47,503 nucleotides of DNA, taken from assembly GCA_030267125.1 (NCBI GenBank), contig JAJDJJ010000008.1, positions 1 to 47,503 on the forward strand. Reading direction: 5' to 3'. Shown here in pieces: positions 34,276-41,322 of the stretch (the stretch's first letter is position 1; each line of letters starts with the position of its first letter). The DNA is from Bacteroidales bacterium OttesenSCG-928-B11 (GTDB lineage: Bacteria; Bacteroidota; Bacteroidia; Bacteroidales; WCHB1-69). The notes below the pieces were generated by a model. The model was not told where the DNA came from and ran no database searches. It was given only the letters and a program-made list of their open reading frames with translations. The position numbers and the translations under genes were made by a program.

Positions 34276-36909
34276 TCAAAAAGGAAGATCGACTCCCAGC
34301 TTGAGGTTCCACCCGCTGTAATTAAAGTCTTCAAATCCCACGAAAATCCCCACTCTGAAAAGTGCGAAAATCCGATCCATAGAGTAGCCTAGTTCTATAT
34401 AGTTGCCTGATATTGGCGTTTTTGAATATGACAGGTAGATATTTTCCCTGATCAATGTTCCATTTAGTCCCGGGATAAATTTAAACAATAGGTATAGTGA
34501 TTCATAGCGGAAAAAAGCGGAAAGATGCCACTCGTTGGAAGCGTATTTGTAGACGTCTTGCGTGTGGAATGAGGTGAAGAAAGGGCCTAACGTGAGTGGG
34601 AAAACGTAAATCTGAGTGTGTTTAAATTCCGAGAAGTGCATTTTGCCTTTTGCCGGAAAAAAACCACCGGTGACATGGTAATGGAAGGCGTGCATCTGGT
34701 TGAATCTGATCCGTTGTTTTACACCCAGTTCAAGATAATCAAATTGCGTTTTACTGCCGAAAACCCCGGGGATCCCTTTGCGCCAAACAAGAGAGATTGT
34801 GGGCATCCCGGATTGAGTATTGATCTTCTGACGACCGGAGTAGTAGTAATAGGTTTTGGGTGTGTACTCCAATCGAATCTGCATAATCGCCCCTTTGCCG
34901 CCACTTACTAATGATGGGTCGTTGTTGATATATTCATTGTCGGGTATGTTAACCGGATAATCTCTCCGATTTCGGAAAAAGAAAGCGTATTCGGAGCGAT
35001 TTTCCAACTCCGCCCGCCATTCGTAACCGAAAGAGAAAAAGGTGCTGAACCCGTTGAACGGTTCAATTTTGTGCTGTAATTCAACGTATGCCCTGTCGTA
35101 GAAATTCTTGGCGTTATTTTTGAAAAAGAGAGTTCCGAGCGTATTTCCCAGCGGTTTGATTCCGCTCTCCGTGTTGAAATCCCAACTATCTTTTCCGCCG
35201 GCGAGCTTGATGGACGCTATTTTTTCGGGAAGATAATGATATGCCAGTTGTGACGAAAAGATGACTTTTTCCTGTCCGAATGAATAGCCGGCCGCCCCGT
35301 TAAACCGCACGTAGGTCGTATCTTTAAACTGTCCCGAAATATAGAATCCCGGCATTAATTTCACGGCATCCACAGGATTGAAATTGAAGTAGCTGTCAAG
35401 ACCATCCGCACCATAATAGAGGTTGTGTTTTTTTGTCTTTTGCTTTTTTACTTTAGCAACGACATCGGAGAAATTTGCTTTTTTCACTGAATCATGCTGC
35501 GCCTTTACCTCAAAGGCTAATTCCTCTTCGGTGGCCAGTGGAACTTGCCGGTTTTCATCCCAATAGGCATCATCCCGCTCCTCGGCCAAAGAATCCCGCT
35601 CAAACGTATCTAATCTCCCGCTCAACTCATATTCCGACTTGGTGGTGTCTCTTTCCGCTTTTTCTTCTAATGCCGTCCGTTTCTCAATCAGTGTTGCAAG
35701 CTTTATGGCTTCGCGGTTCGAGAGATTCCCTTTGTAAAGCATATCGTCGATTTCTTCGTTAATTTTCTCCACTTTCGGAGAAACAGGCTTTGCGCCTTCT
35801 GCCACTTTCGGTTTTTTCCCCCTCACGGGTAAAACCATCTTCTCGTTGATCTTGAAATTATGGTATTTCACCGAATTAGTCATCGAAACCGAAACCTCAA
35901 TACCCATTATTTTTATTCGTTGTGTGTGGTAACTTGTTGTCGGCATCCAGACACTGGGTGATAGTTGTCCGAAATTTTGTTTTATGTTGATAAAAGCCTT
36001 GGCAACACCGTAATTCATGTTGACATCAAGATCAAAATAGTGTACATGCCAACTGCTTTCAACGATATAAATAAATCCAAAAAAGGCATACGGATTGTTG
36101 TTTTTCGGTTTTACTTCGATTTGATGCACGAGATGGTCGTTTTCATCGCGCACTGAAGAGATCAGCTTGAAATGATAGACCGAGAACGCTTGTTTGGAAA
36201 CGGGCGAGATAAGGTAATTAGATTCGCGATAGATGTTGAATAAACTGAAATAATCCAACCCCGACACATCGAGAAACTCGGGAAATGAGTTTCGTACAGA
36301 CTTGACACTTTGATTCGTGGAATCGCCTTTGAGTGAAAATTCGCTGATATTCTCCCGGACGAAGATGTCGCCCTTTTTTATAGAAATATCGATTTCATCC
36401 GACAGATTCATCAATTTTGTCGCATATTTAGGCATCGCGACAACCTTCATGATCGCCTTCCCGTAAGTGGTGGCTTGGTATTCCGAAAGTTGCTTTAAAT
36501 AGAAAGGCGCTTTTGCAATCGCATGACGCATAATGCGATAAGCAGGATCTTCCTTGTTCTTTGAAACCTGTACCGGTGGGAGTTTAAATACCTTGGCAGT
36601 CAATATGATGTCGAGACCCCCTTTTGTTGGAACAGTGATTGCCTGTACTTTCGTCTCATAACTAATATGTTGGATCATGAGTTTATACTCTCCCTTAGGC
36701 AGCGTGAAGGAAAACTCCCCCTTCTCATTGACGGCGACATATTGCTGTGTCTCCTCCACCAAAATGGAGGCGTATTGCACTAAAATGCCGTTGTTTTCCC
36801 TGATAACTCCCTGCACAATATGCGCTCTTGATGTGCTGTCTCGTTGGGAGAGAAGAGAAAACGAGGAAAAAAGCAACAAGGTAAATAGCAAGAGTTTATC
36901 TTTTCTCAT
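34276..36909 (-). CDS. DUF5686/carboxypeptidase-regulatory-like outer-membrane protein
   Basis: An 877-residue outer-membrane protein from the ATG at 36909, which gives the signal peptide MRKDKLLLFTLLLFSSFSLLS-Q; the longer reading frame upstream (to 37101) has no secretion signal. Residues about 25-110 form a CarboxypepD_reg-like beta-sandwich (VQGVIRENNGILVQYASILV, EKGEFSFTLPKGEYKLMI). A long periplasmic domain follows with KLPPVQVSKNKEDPAYRIMRHAIAKAP, characteristic of DUF5686, and an Asp/Glu/Lys-rich insertion at about 400-510. The C-terminal third is a beta-barrel ending LGVDLPF. It looks like an outer-membrane porin or transporter, but without a TonB plug. The divergent ECF sigma operon starts about 140 bp away, so shared regulation is possible. 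Confidence 0.8.
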   Translation of the reverse strand: MRKDKLLLFTLLLFSSFSLLSQRDSTSRAHIVQGVIRENNGILVQYASILVEETQQYVAVNEKGEFSFTLPKGEYKLMIQHISYETKVQAITVPTKGGLDIILTAKVFKLPPVQVSKNKEDPAYRIMRHAIAKAPFYLKQLSEYQATTYGKAIMKVVAMPKYATKLMNLSDEIDISIKKGDIFVRENISEFSLKGDSTNQSVKSVRNSFPEFLDVSGLDYFSLFNIYRESNYLISPVSKQAFSVYHFKLISSVRDENDHLVHQIEVKPKNNNPYAFFGFIYIVESSWHVHYFDLDVNMNYGVAKAFINIKQNFGQLSPSVWMPTTSYHTQRIKIMGIEVSVSMTNSVKYHNFKINEKMVLPVRGKKPKVAEGAKPVSPKVEKINEEIDDMLYKGNLSNREAIKLATLIEKRTALEEKAERDTTKSEYELSGRLDTFERDSLAEERDDAYWDENRQVPLATEEELAFEVKAQHDSVKKANFSDVVAKVKKQKTKKHNLYYGADGLDSYFNFNPVDAVKLMPGFYISGQFKDTTYVRFNGAAGYSFGQEKVIFSSQLAYHYLPEKIASIKLAGGKDSWDFNTESGIKPLGNTLGTLFFKNNAKNFYDRAYVELQHKIEPFNGFSTFFSFGYEWRAELENRSEYAFFFRNRRDYPVNIPDNEYINNDPSLVSGGKGAIMQIRLEYTPKTYYYYSGRQKINTQSGMPTISLVWRKGIPGVFGSKTQFDYLELGVKQRIRFNQMHAFHYHVTGGFFPAKGKMHFSEFKHTQIYVFPLTLGPFFTSFHTQDVYKYASNEWHLSAFFRYESLYLLFKFIPGLNGTLIRENIYLSYSKTPISGNYIELGYSMDRIFALFRVGIFVGFEDFNYSGWNLKLGVDLPF

Positions 36910-36929
36910 GGACGAAACAGATTGGTCGG

Positions 36930-36937
36930 CAAAGATA
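36930..36937 (-). promoter_or_regulatory. Putative -7 element for the DUF5686 gene
   Basis: TATCTTTG followed by C on the minus strand, 21 bp before the ATG at 36909. Its presence supports the shorter start, since a start at 37101 would put the promoter inside the gene. Confidence 0.45.
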
Positions 36938-36998
36938 TGATTTTCGCCAAGAAGATAGAATCTTTTTCGCAATGGTATACTGGATTTGCCCCGTTCAA

Positions 36999-37028
36999 TT
37001 GTCATAACTTCCAAAAGCATTACTTTTG
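36999..37028 (+). promoter_or_regulatory. Promoter of the ECF sigma factor operon
   Basis: TTG (36999-37001), a 19-bp spacer and TACTTTTG (37021-37028) form the best-spaced -33/-7 pair in the window. Transcription would begin near 37035. This places the possible TTG start at 37026 upstream of the mRNA and rules it out. Confidence 0.6.
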
Positions 37029-37049
37029 CACGACCCAAAAAACAATGCT

Positions 37050-37616
37050 TTGGAAAAATTGAAGGCAATTGAAGGCTTGCAAGTCGGAGATTACAAAACA
37101 TTTGAAAACCTGTTTGTTACATGGCATAAGCCTTTGTATCTTTATGCTTACAGCATGGTTCAGAATGCAGAAGATGCCGAAGATATTGTGCAGAAAATGT
37201 TTTGTAAACTTTGGGATCAGGCAGGCAAAATTGAAATACATACCTCTATGAAATCGTATCTCTATCGCTTTGTCCACAATGAGTGTCTGAACAGGATTAA
37301 AAATCGGCAAATTAAAGAAGGAGCTCATCAGCAACTAGGGTATATACAAGGAGATAGTTGTAATTCTACGGAGCAACAATTTGCCGCACGGGAACTTTCG
37401 GAGCAGATTGAACTGGCGATTGAGGCGTTGCCACCGCGTTGTCGGGAGGTTTTCAAGCTGAGTAGGTATGAGTATCTTTCACACAGGGAAATATCCCAAC
37501 GGCTGAACATAACAACCAATACGGTGGAAACGCAGATCGTGAAAGCGCTTCGGATGTTGCGTGTTTCATTAAAGGATTATTTAATGCTTTTGATTGTATT
37601 GCTTTTTGATAAATAA
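37050..37616 (+). CDS. ECF-type RNA polymerase sigma factor
   Basis: A sigma-70 family ECF factor, 188 residues from a TTG at 37050. There is no in-frame ATG before the sigma2 domain, and a TTG at 37026 overlaps the promoter. Sigma2 is visible in HKPLYLYAYSMVQNAEDAED and IVQKMFCKLWDQ (about residues 24-60); sigma4 in LPPRCREVFKLSRYEYLSHR with EISQRLNITTNTVETQIVKAL forming the helix-turn-helix. It would redirect RNA polymerase to its own and target promoters. The FecR-like anti-sigma gene follows 6 bp after the stop, so the pair is co-transcribed, as in other Bacteroidota surface-signalling systems. Confidence 0.9.
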   Translation: MEKLKAIEGLQVGDYKTFENLFVTWHKPLYLYAYSMVQNAEDAEDIVQKMFCKLWDQAGKIEIHTSMKSYLYRFVHNECLNRIKNRQIKEGAHQQLGYIQGDSCNSTEQQFAARELSEQIELAIEALPPRCREVFKLSRYEYLSHREISQRLNITTNTVETQIVKALRMLRVSLKDYLMLLIVLLFDK

Positions 37617-37622
37617 ACAACC

Positions 37623-38678
37623 ATGAACGAAGAAGAAATAGATCTTTTACTATCAAAATATTTCAGTGGGGATGCCTCGCCCGAGGAGCTTCAGCAGTTA
37701 ACGCAATGGCTTTCGCAATCGGCTGAAAATGAGAAGTACTTTGAGGAGATGACCACCCTGTTCCAACTGACCAACTTGCCGGACAAAGTGCCCGTTCCCG
37801 ACACGCAAGAGTCGTTGCGTGTTTTTAAAACGTATACCGAACAGAATCCTAAGAATAAACAATATAACCCCCGACTCACTCAGCGATGGATCTATTCCGG
37901 TGTAGCAGCAATAGTGCTTGTCCTCATTGGTATTTTCACTTTTTTTAAGATAGATGAAAGTCAAACTATTCAATTTGCAGCGGAAAATCAAATTGAATAT
38001 GTTGTTATTGAAGATATTGGCGAAGTGAGTTTGGAGACAGGGGCAAAGATTGTTTATCATAAGAAAAAGAAGAATGAGATTGAGTTAACCGGAAAGGCGA
38101 AGTTTGTGGTGAAAGCATCCGAAAGGGAAGAGAAACTGACGGTTTTTGCCGGTGAAACGAAAATTAAGGATATAGGAACCGTTTTTACCGTTTCCGCAAA
38201 TAAGGGGGAGGTTGTCAGCGTGGAAGTGGAGGAAGGTTTGGTGCAGTTTTATACTGATAATAATCCAGGGCTTATGGTGGCAGCCGGCGAAATAGGGGAG
38301 TATAATCCTGCTACCAAAGAATTTGTTTTGATTGAAAAGGAGATACAACCCATCAATATCGATCAGGATAATGAAATCGATGAAATTGAAAATATTATCC
38401 CAAACGATTTGGAAGAAAGTGATCTCAAGCAGGAGATGACAGAGGAGGTAGATGTGCAGGAGATCACATTCAAGTCGGTGCCGTTGCGGGAGGTTGTGGA
38501 GCAGCTTCAACAACAATTCAAAGTGGCGATTCTTTTTGCGGATCCGGCCATTGGCGAGATGACCATCACCACAGGATTCATGCCGAACGACTCTATCGAC
38601 AACATATTATGGATTATCACACGCACACTTTCATTGCAATTTATTAAAAATGAGGAGACATATATCATTTCATTGTAG
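37623..38678 (+). CDS. FecR-family anti-sigma factor with DUF4974 C-terminus
   Basis: A 351-residue inner-membrane regulator. Residues 1-85 are cytoplasmic and bind the sigma factor (LLLSKYFSGDASPEELQQL). One transmembrane helix spans about 90-109 (WIYSGVAAIVLVLIGIFTFF). The periplasmic FecR domain follows (about 115-235), with the usual TVFTVSANKGEVVSVEVEEG pattern. An acidic linker leads to a C-terminal STN-like DUF4974 domain (about 280-351, ITFKSVPLREVVEQLQQQF). In known systems this region contacts the STN signalling domain of an outer-membrane transducer. Its end overlaps the next gene by 29 bp; that gene itself begins with an STN domain, which gives the expected partner. Confidence 0.9.
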   Translation: MNEEEIDLLLSKYFSGDASPEELQQLTQWLSQSAENEKYFEEMTTLFQLTNLPDKVPVPDTQESLRVFKTYTEQNPKNKQYNPRLTQRWIYSGVAAIVLVLIGIFTFFKIDESQTIQFAAENQIEYVVIEDIGEVSLETGAKIVYHKKKKNEIELTGKAKFVVKASEREEKLTVFAGETKIKDIGTVFTVSANKGEVVSVEVEEGLVQFYTDNNPGLMVAAGEIGEYNPATKEFVLIEKEIQPINIDQDNEIDEIENIIPNDLEESDLKQEMTEEVDVQEITFKSVPLREVVEQLQQQFKVAILFADPAIGEMTITTGFMPNDSIDNILWIITRTLSLQFIKNEETYIISL

Positions 38679-40374
38679 CCGGTGGATCATCATGTTGGCT
38701 GTCATTTTTGGAGGATTGCAACAGGTGCGGGCGCAAAAAAACGGTGAGTCTATCCGCGTGTCTTTAAATGTTGAAAATCAGGCGATACTATCTGTGCTTG
38801 AGAGTATAACCGATCAAACGAATATTCTTTTTTCATATAATCCCGATGCGCTTGATGAAAACCGATTCGTCTCCATTTCGGTGGAAAATGAGGAACTGGA
38901 TGCGGTTCTTCAGAACATCTTCCCTGACACAAATCGGTATGAGCGAATAGGCTACCACGTTATTCTGTATCCTCCAAAAAAAGGAATAATCGAACAAGAA
39001 AAGGATTCAATTTTACAAATAAATGACTCGTCATCTTTACTTCTTTTGAAAAATAATGAATTGGTTCTCAACGATAAAAAAGAGAATGAGAATATTTTTT
39101 CACAACAAGATACCGGATTAATTGCGAAGGATTGTCATATCATTGAAAAAACAACATTTTTTGAAGATATGAAGAACTTTTTAGCAGCGTTAGCTCTCAC
39201 AGCCATTTCAATTGGGAATACCGTGCTTGCGCAGGATTCTATTCCGCAAGATTCCACCACCATCATTCAGGCAACCTCCGACACTCTTTCCCCTCATAAG
39301 AAAGTTGCTCAATTTTCATTCGTCACGCCGTTGGGCACTTCGTGGATCAACACGCCCGGCACCATTTTCAACTTCTCATTCAATTTGGTGGGTGGCGTTA
39401 CGGGTGGCGTTCACGGTTTGGAAATGGCAACCGGTTTTAATGTAAATCGGTATGAGGTGAAAGGTGCGCAATTTGCCGCCGGTTTTAATATCACCGGCAC
39501 TAACCAGAATTATACGGTTGAGAGTAAAAATGCGCAATTTGCGGCTGGATTCAATATCACGATGAAGGGACTTTCCACACAGTTTGCCGGTGGATTCAAT
39601 TTTGCTGATCGGTCTACAGTACAGGCTGCGGCTGGATTCAATGCTGCCCGACATGCCCATGCACAGCTTGCGGGTGGAGCGAATGTCGCTCGAAAAGCCG
39701 GAGCGCAAATTGCGGGAGGAGCGAATGTTTCGGATACAACAGTTTTTCAAATGGCCGGTGGCGTGAATGTGGCAAACAAATCATCTTGCCAGATCAGCGT
39801 GGTAAATGTTACAAAACGAGGCGGTTTTCAAATGGGAATCGTCAATGTGCGAGATACCGCTGATGGTGTTCCTTTTGGGTTGATCAACATTGTGAGAAAA
39901 GGCGGCGTGCTGGAATTTGGTGTCGAAGGTTCGGAGTTTATCCACGCCTCGCTGACATTTCGTAGCGGCGTGCGAAAACTCTACACGATCTGGTCGATCG
40001 GTATGGGGTTTTCAGACCTGTTTTTCGCTCCCGGATTTGGTCTTGGTAGCTCGTTTTTGTGGAAAAACAGAATCGGAATGAATTTTGAATTATCATACCA
40101 TCAACTTTTTAATGCGGAAATCAGTGATGGATACAATAATTTTGAACACTATTTCGAAACCTCTTACTACAATGCCCTGATCCGGTTTGCTCCGCTTGTC
40201 AACCTCCGCATTGTGGATCATTTCAAAATCTTTCTCGGTCCTACCTTCAACCTGATGATCCAAAACTCTGACACGGATCGTTTCTTTGAGTTGCCTTACT
40301 CATTCTATTCCTATCAAATGGATGATACAAAATTAGACTTTTGGATTGGCTTTTCGGGAGGATTCAAATTTTAG
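38650..40374 (+). CDS. STN-domain protein fused to a Gly/Ala/Asn-rich surface-repeat barrel
   Basis: A 574-residue secreted protein. A signal peptide (residues 1-29, ending QQVRA-Q) precedes an STN domain (about 30-112; SLNVENQAILSVLESITDQT). An acidic, Asn/Ser-rich linker follows. At 174-195 there is a second perfect signal-peptide-like segment (MKNFLAALALTAISIGNTVLAQ). The C-terminal part has about eight repeats of the type AQFAAGFN / AQIAGGANV (about 258-415) and a barrel-like end (FSGGFKF). The repeats resemble the LA_2272-type surface repeat family. It would be the outer-membrane partner of the FecR-like anti-sigma factor, but has no TonB plug or SusC-like barrel. The ATG at 39169 could also start a separate 401-residue protein. 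Fusion is real in frame, since no stop or shift is visible. Confidence 0.75.
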   Translation: MRRHISFHCSRWIIMLAVIFGGLQQVRAQKNGESIRVSLNVENQAILSVLESITDQTNILFSYNPDALDENRFVSISVENEELDAVLQNIFPDTNRYERIGYHVILYPPKKGIIEQEKDSILQINDSSSLLLLKNNELVLNDKKENENIFSQQDTGLIAKDCHIIEKTTFFEDMKNFLAALALTAISIGNTVLAQDSIPQDSTTIIQATSDTLSPHKKVAQFSFVTPLGTSWINTPGTIFNFSFNLVGGVTGGVHGLEMATGFNVNRYEVKGAQFAAGFNITGTNQNYTVESKNAQFAAGFNITMKGLSTQFAGGFNFADRSTVQAAAGFNAARHAHAQLAGGANVARKAGAQIAGGANVSDTTVFQMAGGVNVANKSSCQISVVNVTKRGGFQMGIVNVRDTADGVPFGLINIVRKGGVLEFGVEGSEFIHASLTFRSGVRKLYTIWSIGMGFSDLFFAPGFGLGSSFLWKNRIGMNFELSYHQLFNAEISDGYNNFEHYFETSYYNALIRFAPLVNLRIVDHFKIFLGPTFNLMIQNSDTDRFFELPYSFYSYQMDDTKLDFWIGFSGGFKF

Positions 40375-40401
40375 AAATAAACAATTTAAAACAATAATAT
40401 T

Positions 40402-41220
40402 ATGAAAAAGATACATCTTTTATTAGCTATTGCGCCCGCAATCATCTTTTCACTCTCTTCTTGTGGAGACTCCAAACATCATATTCGCGGTAATGGCAAC
40501 GTGATCACCAAGCAGATACAAATTGCCGATTATGATGAAATTAAAATAAACGCACCCGTGACGTTGGATTATTCCCAGGTCGATGGCGTTCCGTTTTTTG
40601 AAATCAGTACGGATGACAACGTGCTGGATTATCTCTATATTAATGTGATTGGTAGAACGTTGTACATTGAGCCGACTCGTAATCCGGGGCAACGGGGACG
40701 TTATTGCAATCTGGATCCCACAATGTTGAAAATCACAACTAATTCACGCCGGTTGCGAGAGATTGACAATGATGGTTCCGGCTACGTTAGTGTCATCTCC
40801 CCGATTTCCGGTTTTGAATTAGAGATAGATATTAACGGTTCGGGAAGCATTGTGTGTTATGATTCAATTAATGTAAACGAACTCTCCATAGATATTTCAG
40901 GGTCGGGAGATTTCGTGAACTATGCGCCTACATTTGCCCATTCGTTGGATGTTGACATCAGTGGATCCGGTGAGATAGAGCTTAAAGGGGGAGAGGTGAA
41001 TTTCGGCGAAGTGGATGTGCAAGGTTCGGGCAAGTTGCATGCCTTGCCGGTCATTTTCCAAACCCTTGACTGTGAAATTTCCGGTAGCGGATCAAGTTAT
41101 ACAACGATTATCGAACGATTGACTTACAAGATTTCCGGTAGTGGGAAGATTTATTACCGGGGAAATCCGATAATACAAGGGAAGGTATCCGGATCAGGAG
41201 AAATAATTAATATACCGTAG
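40402..41220 (+). CDS. DUF2807 (head GIN domain) lipoprotein
   Basis: A 272-residue lipoprotein with lipobox Cys21 (SLSSC-GDS). The mature part begins with GNGNVITKQIQIADYDEIKI, the DUF2807 entry pattern, and contains about eight short repeats built around G-S-G: NDGSGYV, INGSGSI, ISGSGDF, ISGSGEI, VQGSGKL, ISGSGSS, ISGSGKI and VSGSGEI. This gives a right-handed beta-helix, one rung per repeat. The family is often annotated as a putative adhesin, but biochemical function is not established. It is 27 bp behind the STN-repeat gene, so probably belongs to the sigma operon. Its surface or periplasmic side is not evident from sequence. Confidence 0.88.
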   Translation: MKKIHLLLAIAPAIIFSLSSCGDSKHHIRGNGNVITKQIQIADYDEIKINAPVTLDYSQVDGVPFFEISTDDNVLDYLYINVIGRTLYIEPTRNPGQRGRYCNLDPTMLKITTNSRRLREIDNDGSGYVSVISPISGFELEIDINGSGSIVCYDSINVNELSIDISGSGDFVNYAPTFAHSLDVDISGSGEIELKGGEVNFGEVDVQGSGKLHALPVIFQTLDCEISGSGSSYTTIIERLTYKISGSGKIYYRGNPIIQGKVSGSGEIINIP

Positions 41221-41264
41221 GTTGATAGGAGATTTCGATCAACGCCAGGATGTGCCCGGCCTTT

Positions 41265-41313
41265 TGTTGACGTGCAAACAGAATGAATTTTTTATTATGT
41301 TTGCACGTCAACA
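41265..41313. promoter_or_regulatory. Perfect 16-bp inverted repeat over the adhesin promoter
   Basis: TGTTGACGTGCAAACA (41265-41280) and TGTTTGCACGTCAACA (41298-41313) are exact inverted repeats separated by 17 bp. The right arm includes the -7 element TATGTTTG (41296-41303). There is no T-tract after the right arm, so an intrinsic terminator of the DUF2807 gene is unlikely. Spacing between arms is about three helical turns, as for a dimeric or looped operator. Confidence 0.6.
41296..41303 (+). promoter_or_regulatory. Putative -7 element for the type-B adhesin gene
   Basis: TATGTTTG followed by C matches TAnnTTTG, 20 bp before the ATG at 41323, and lies within the inverted repeat. No TTG at the proper -33 distance is seen, which fits a promoter that needs an activator or alternative sigma factor. 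Confidence 0.4.
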
Positions 41314-41322
41314 TTTGTCACT

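Noticed and set aside
36910-37101. N-terminal extension of the DUF5686 protein
   Set aside because: It would place the -7 element inside the gene, overlap the sigma-factor start and lack a signal peptide.
39421-39860. CRISPR or DNA tandem-repeat array
   Set aside because: Repetition is at protein level with diverged codons and variable spacing; no exact DNA repeat-spacer pattern exists.
41265-41313. Invertible (phase-variable) promoter
   Set aside because: Bacteroidota invertible promoters have inverted repeats about 100-200 bp apart with a nearby recombinase; here the spacing is 17 bp and no recombinase is in view.
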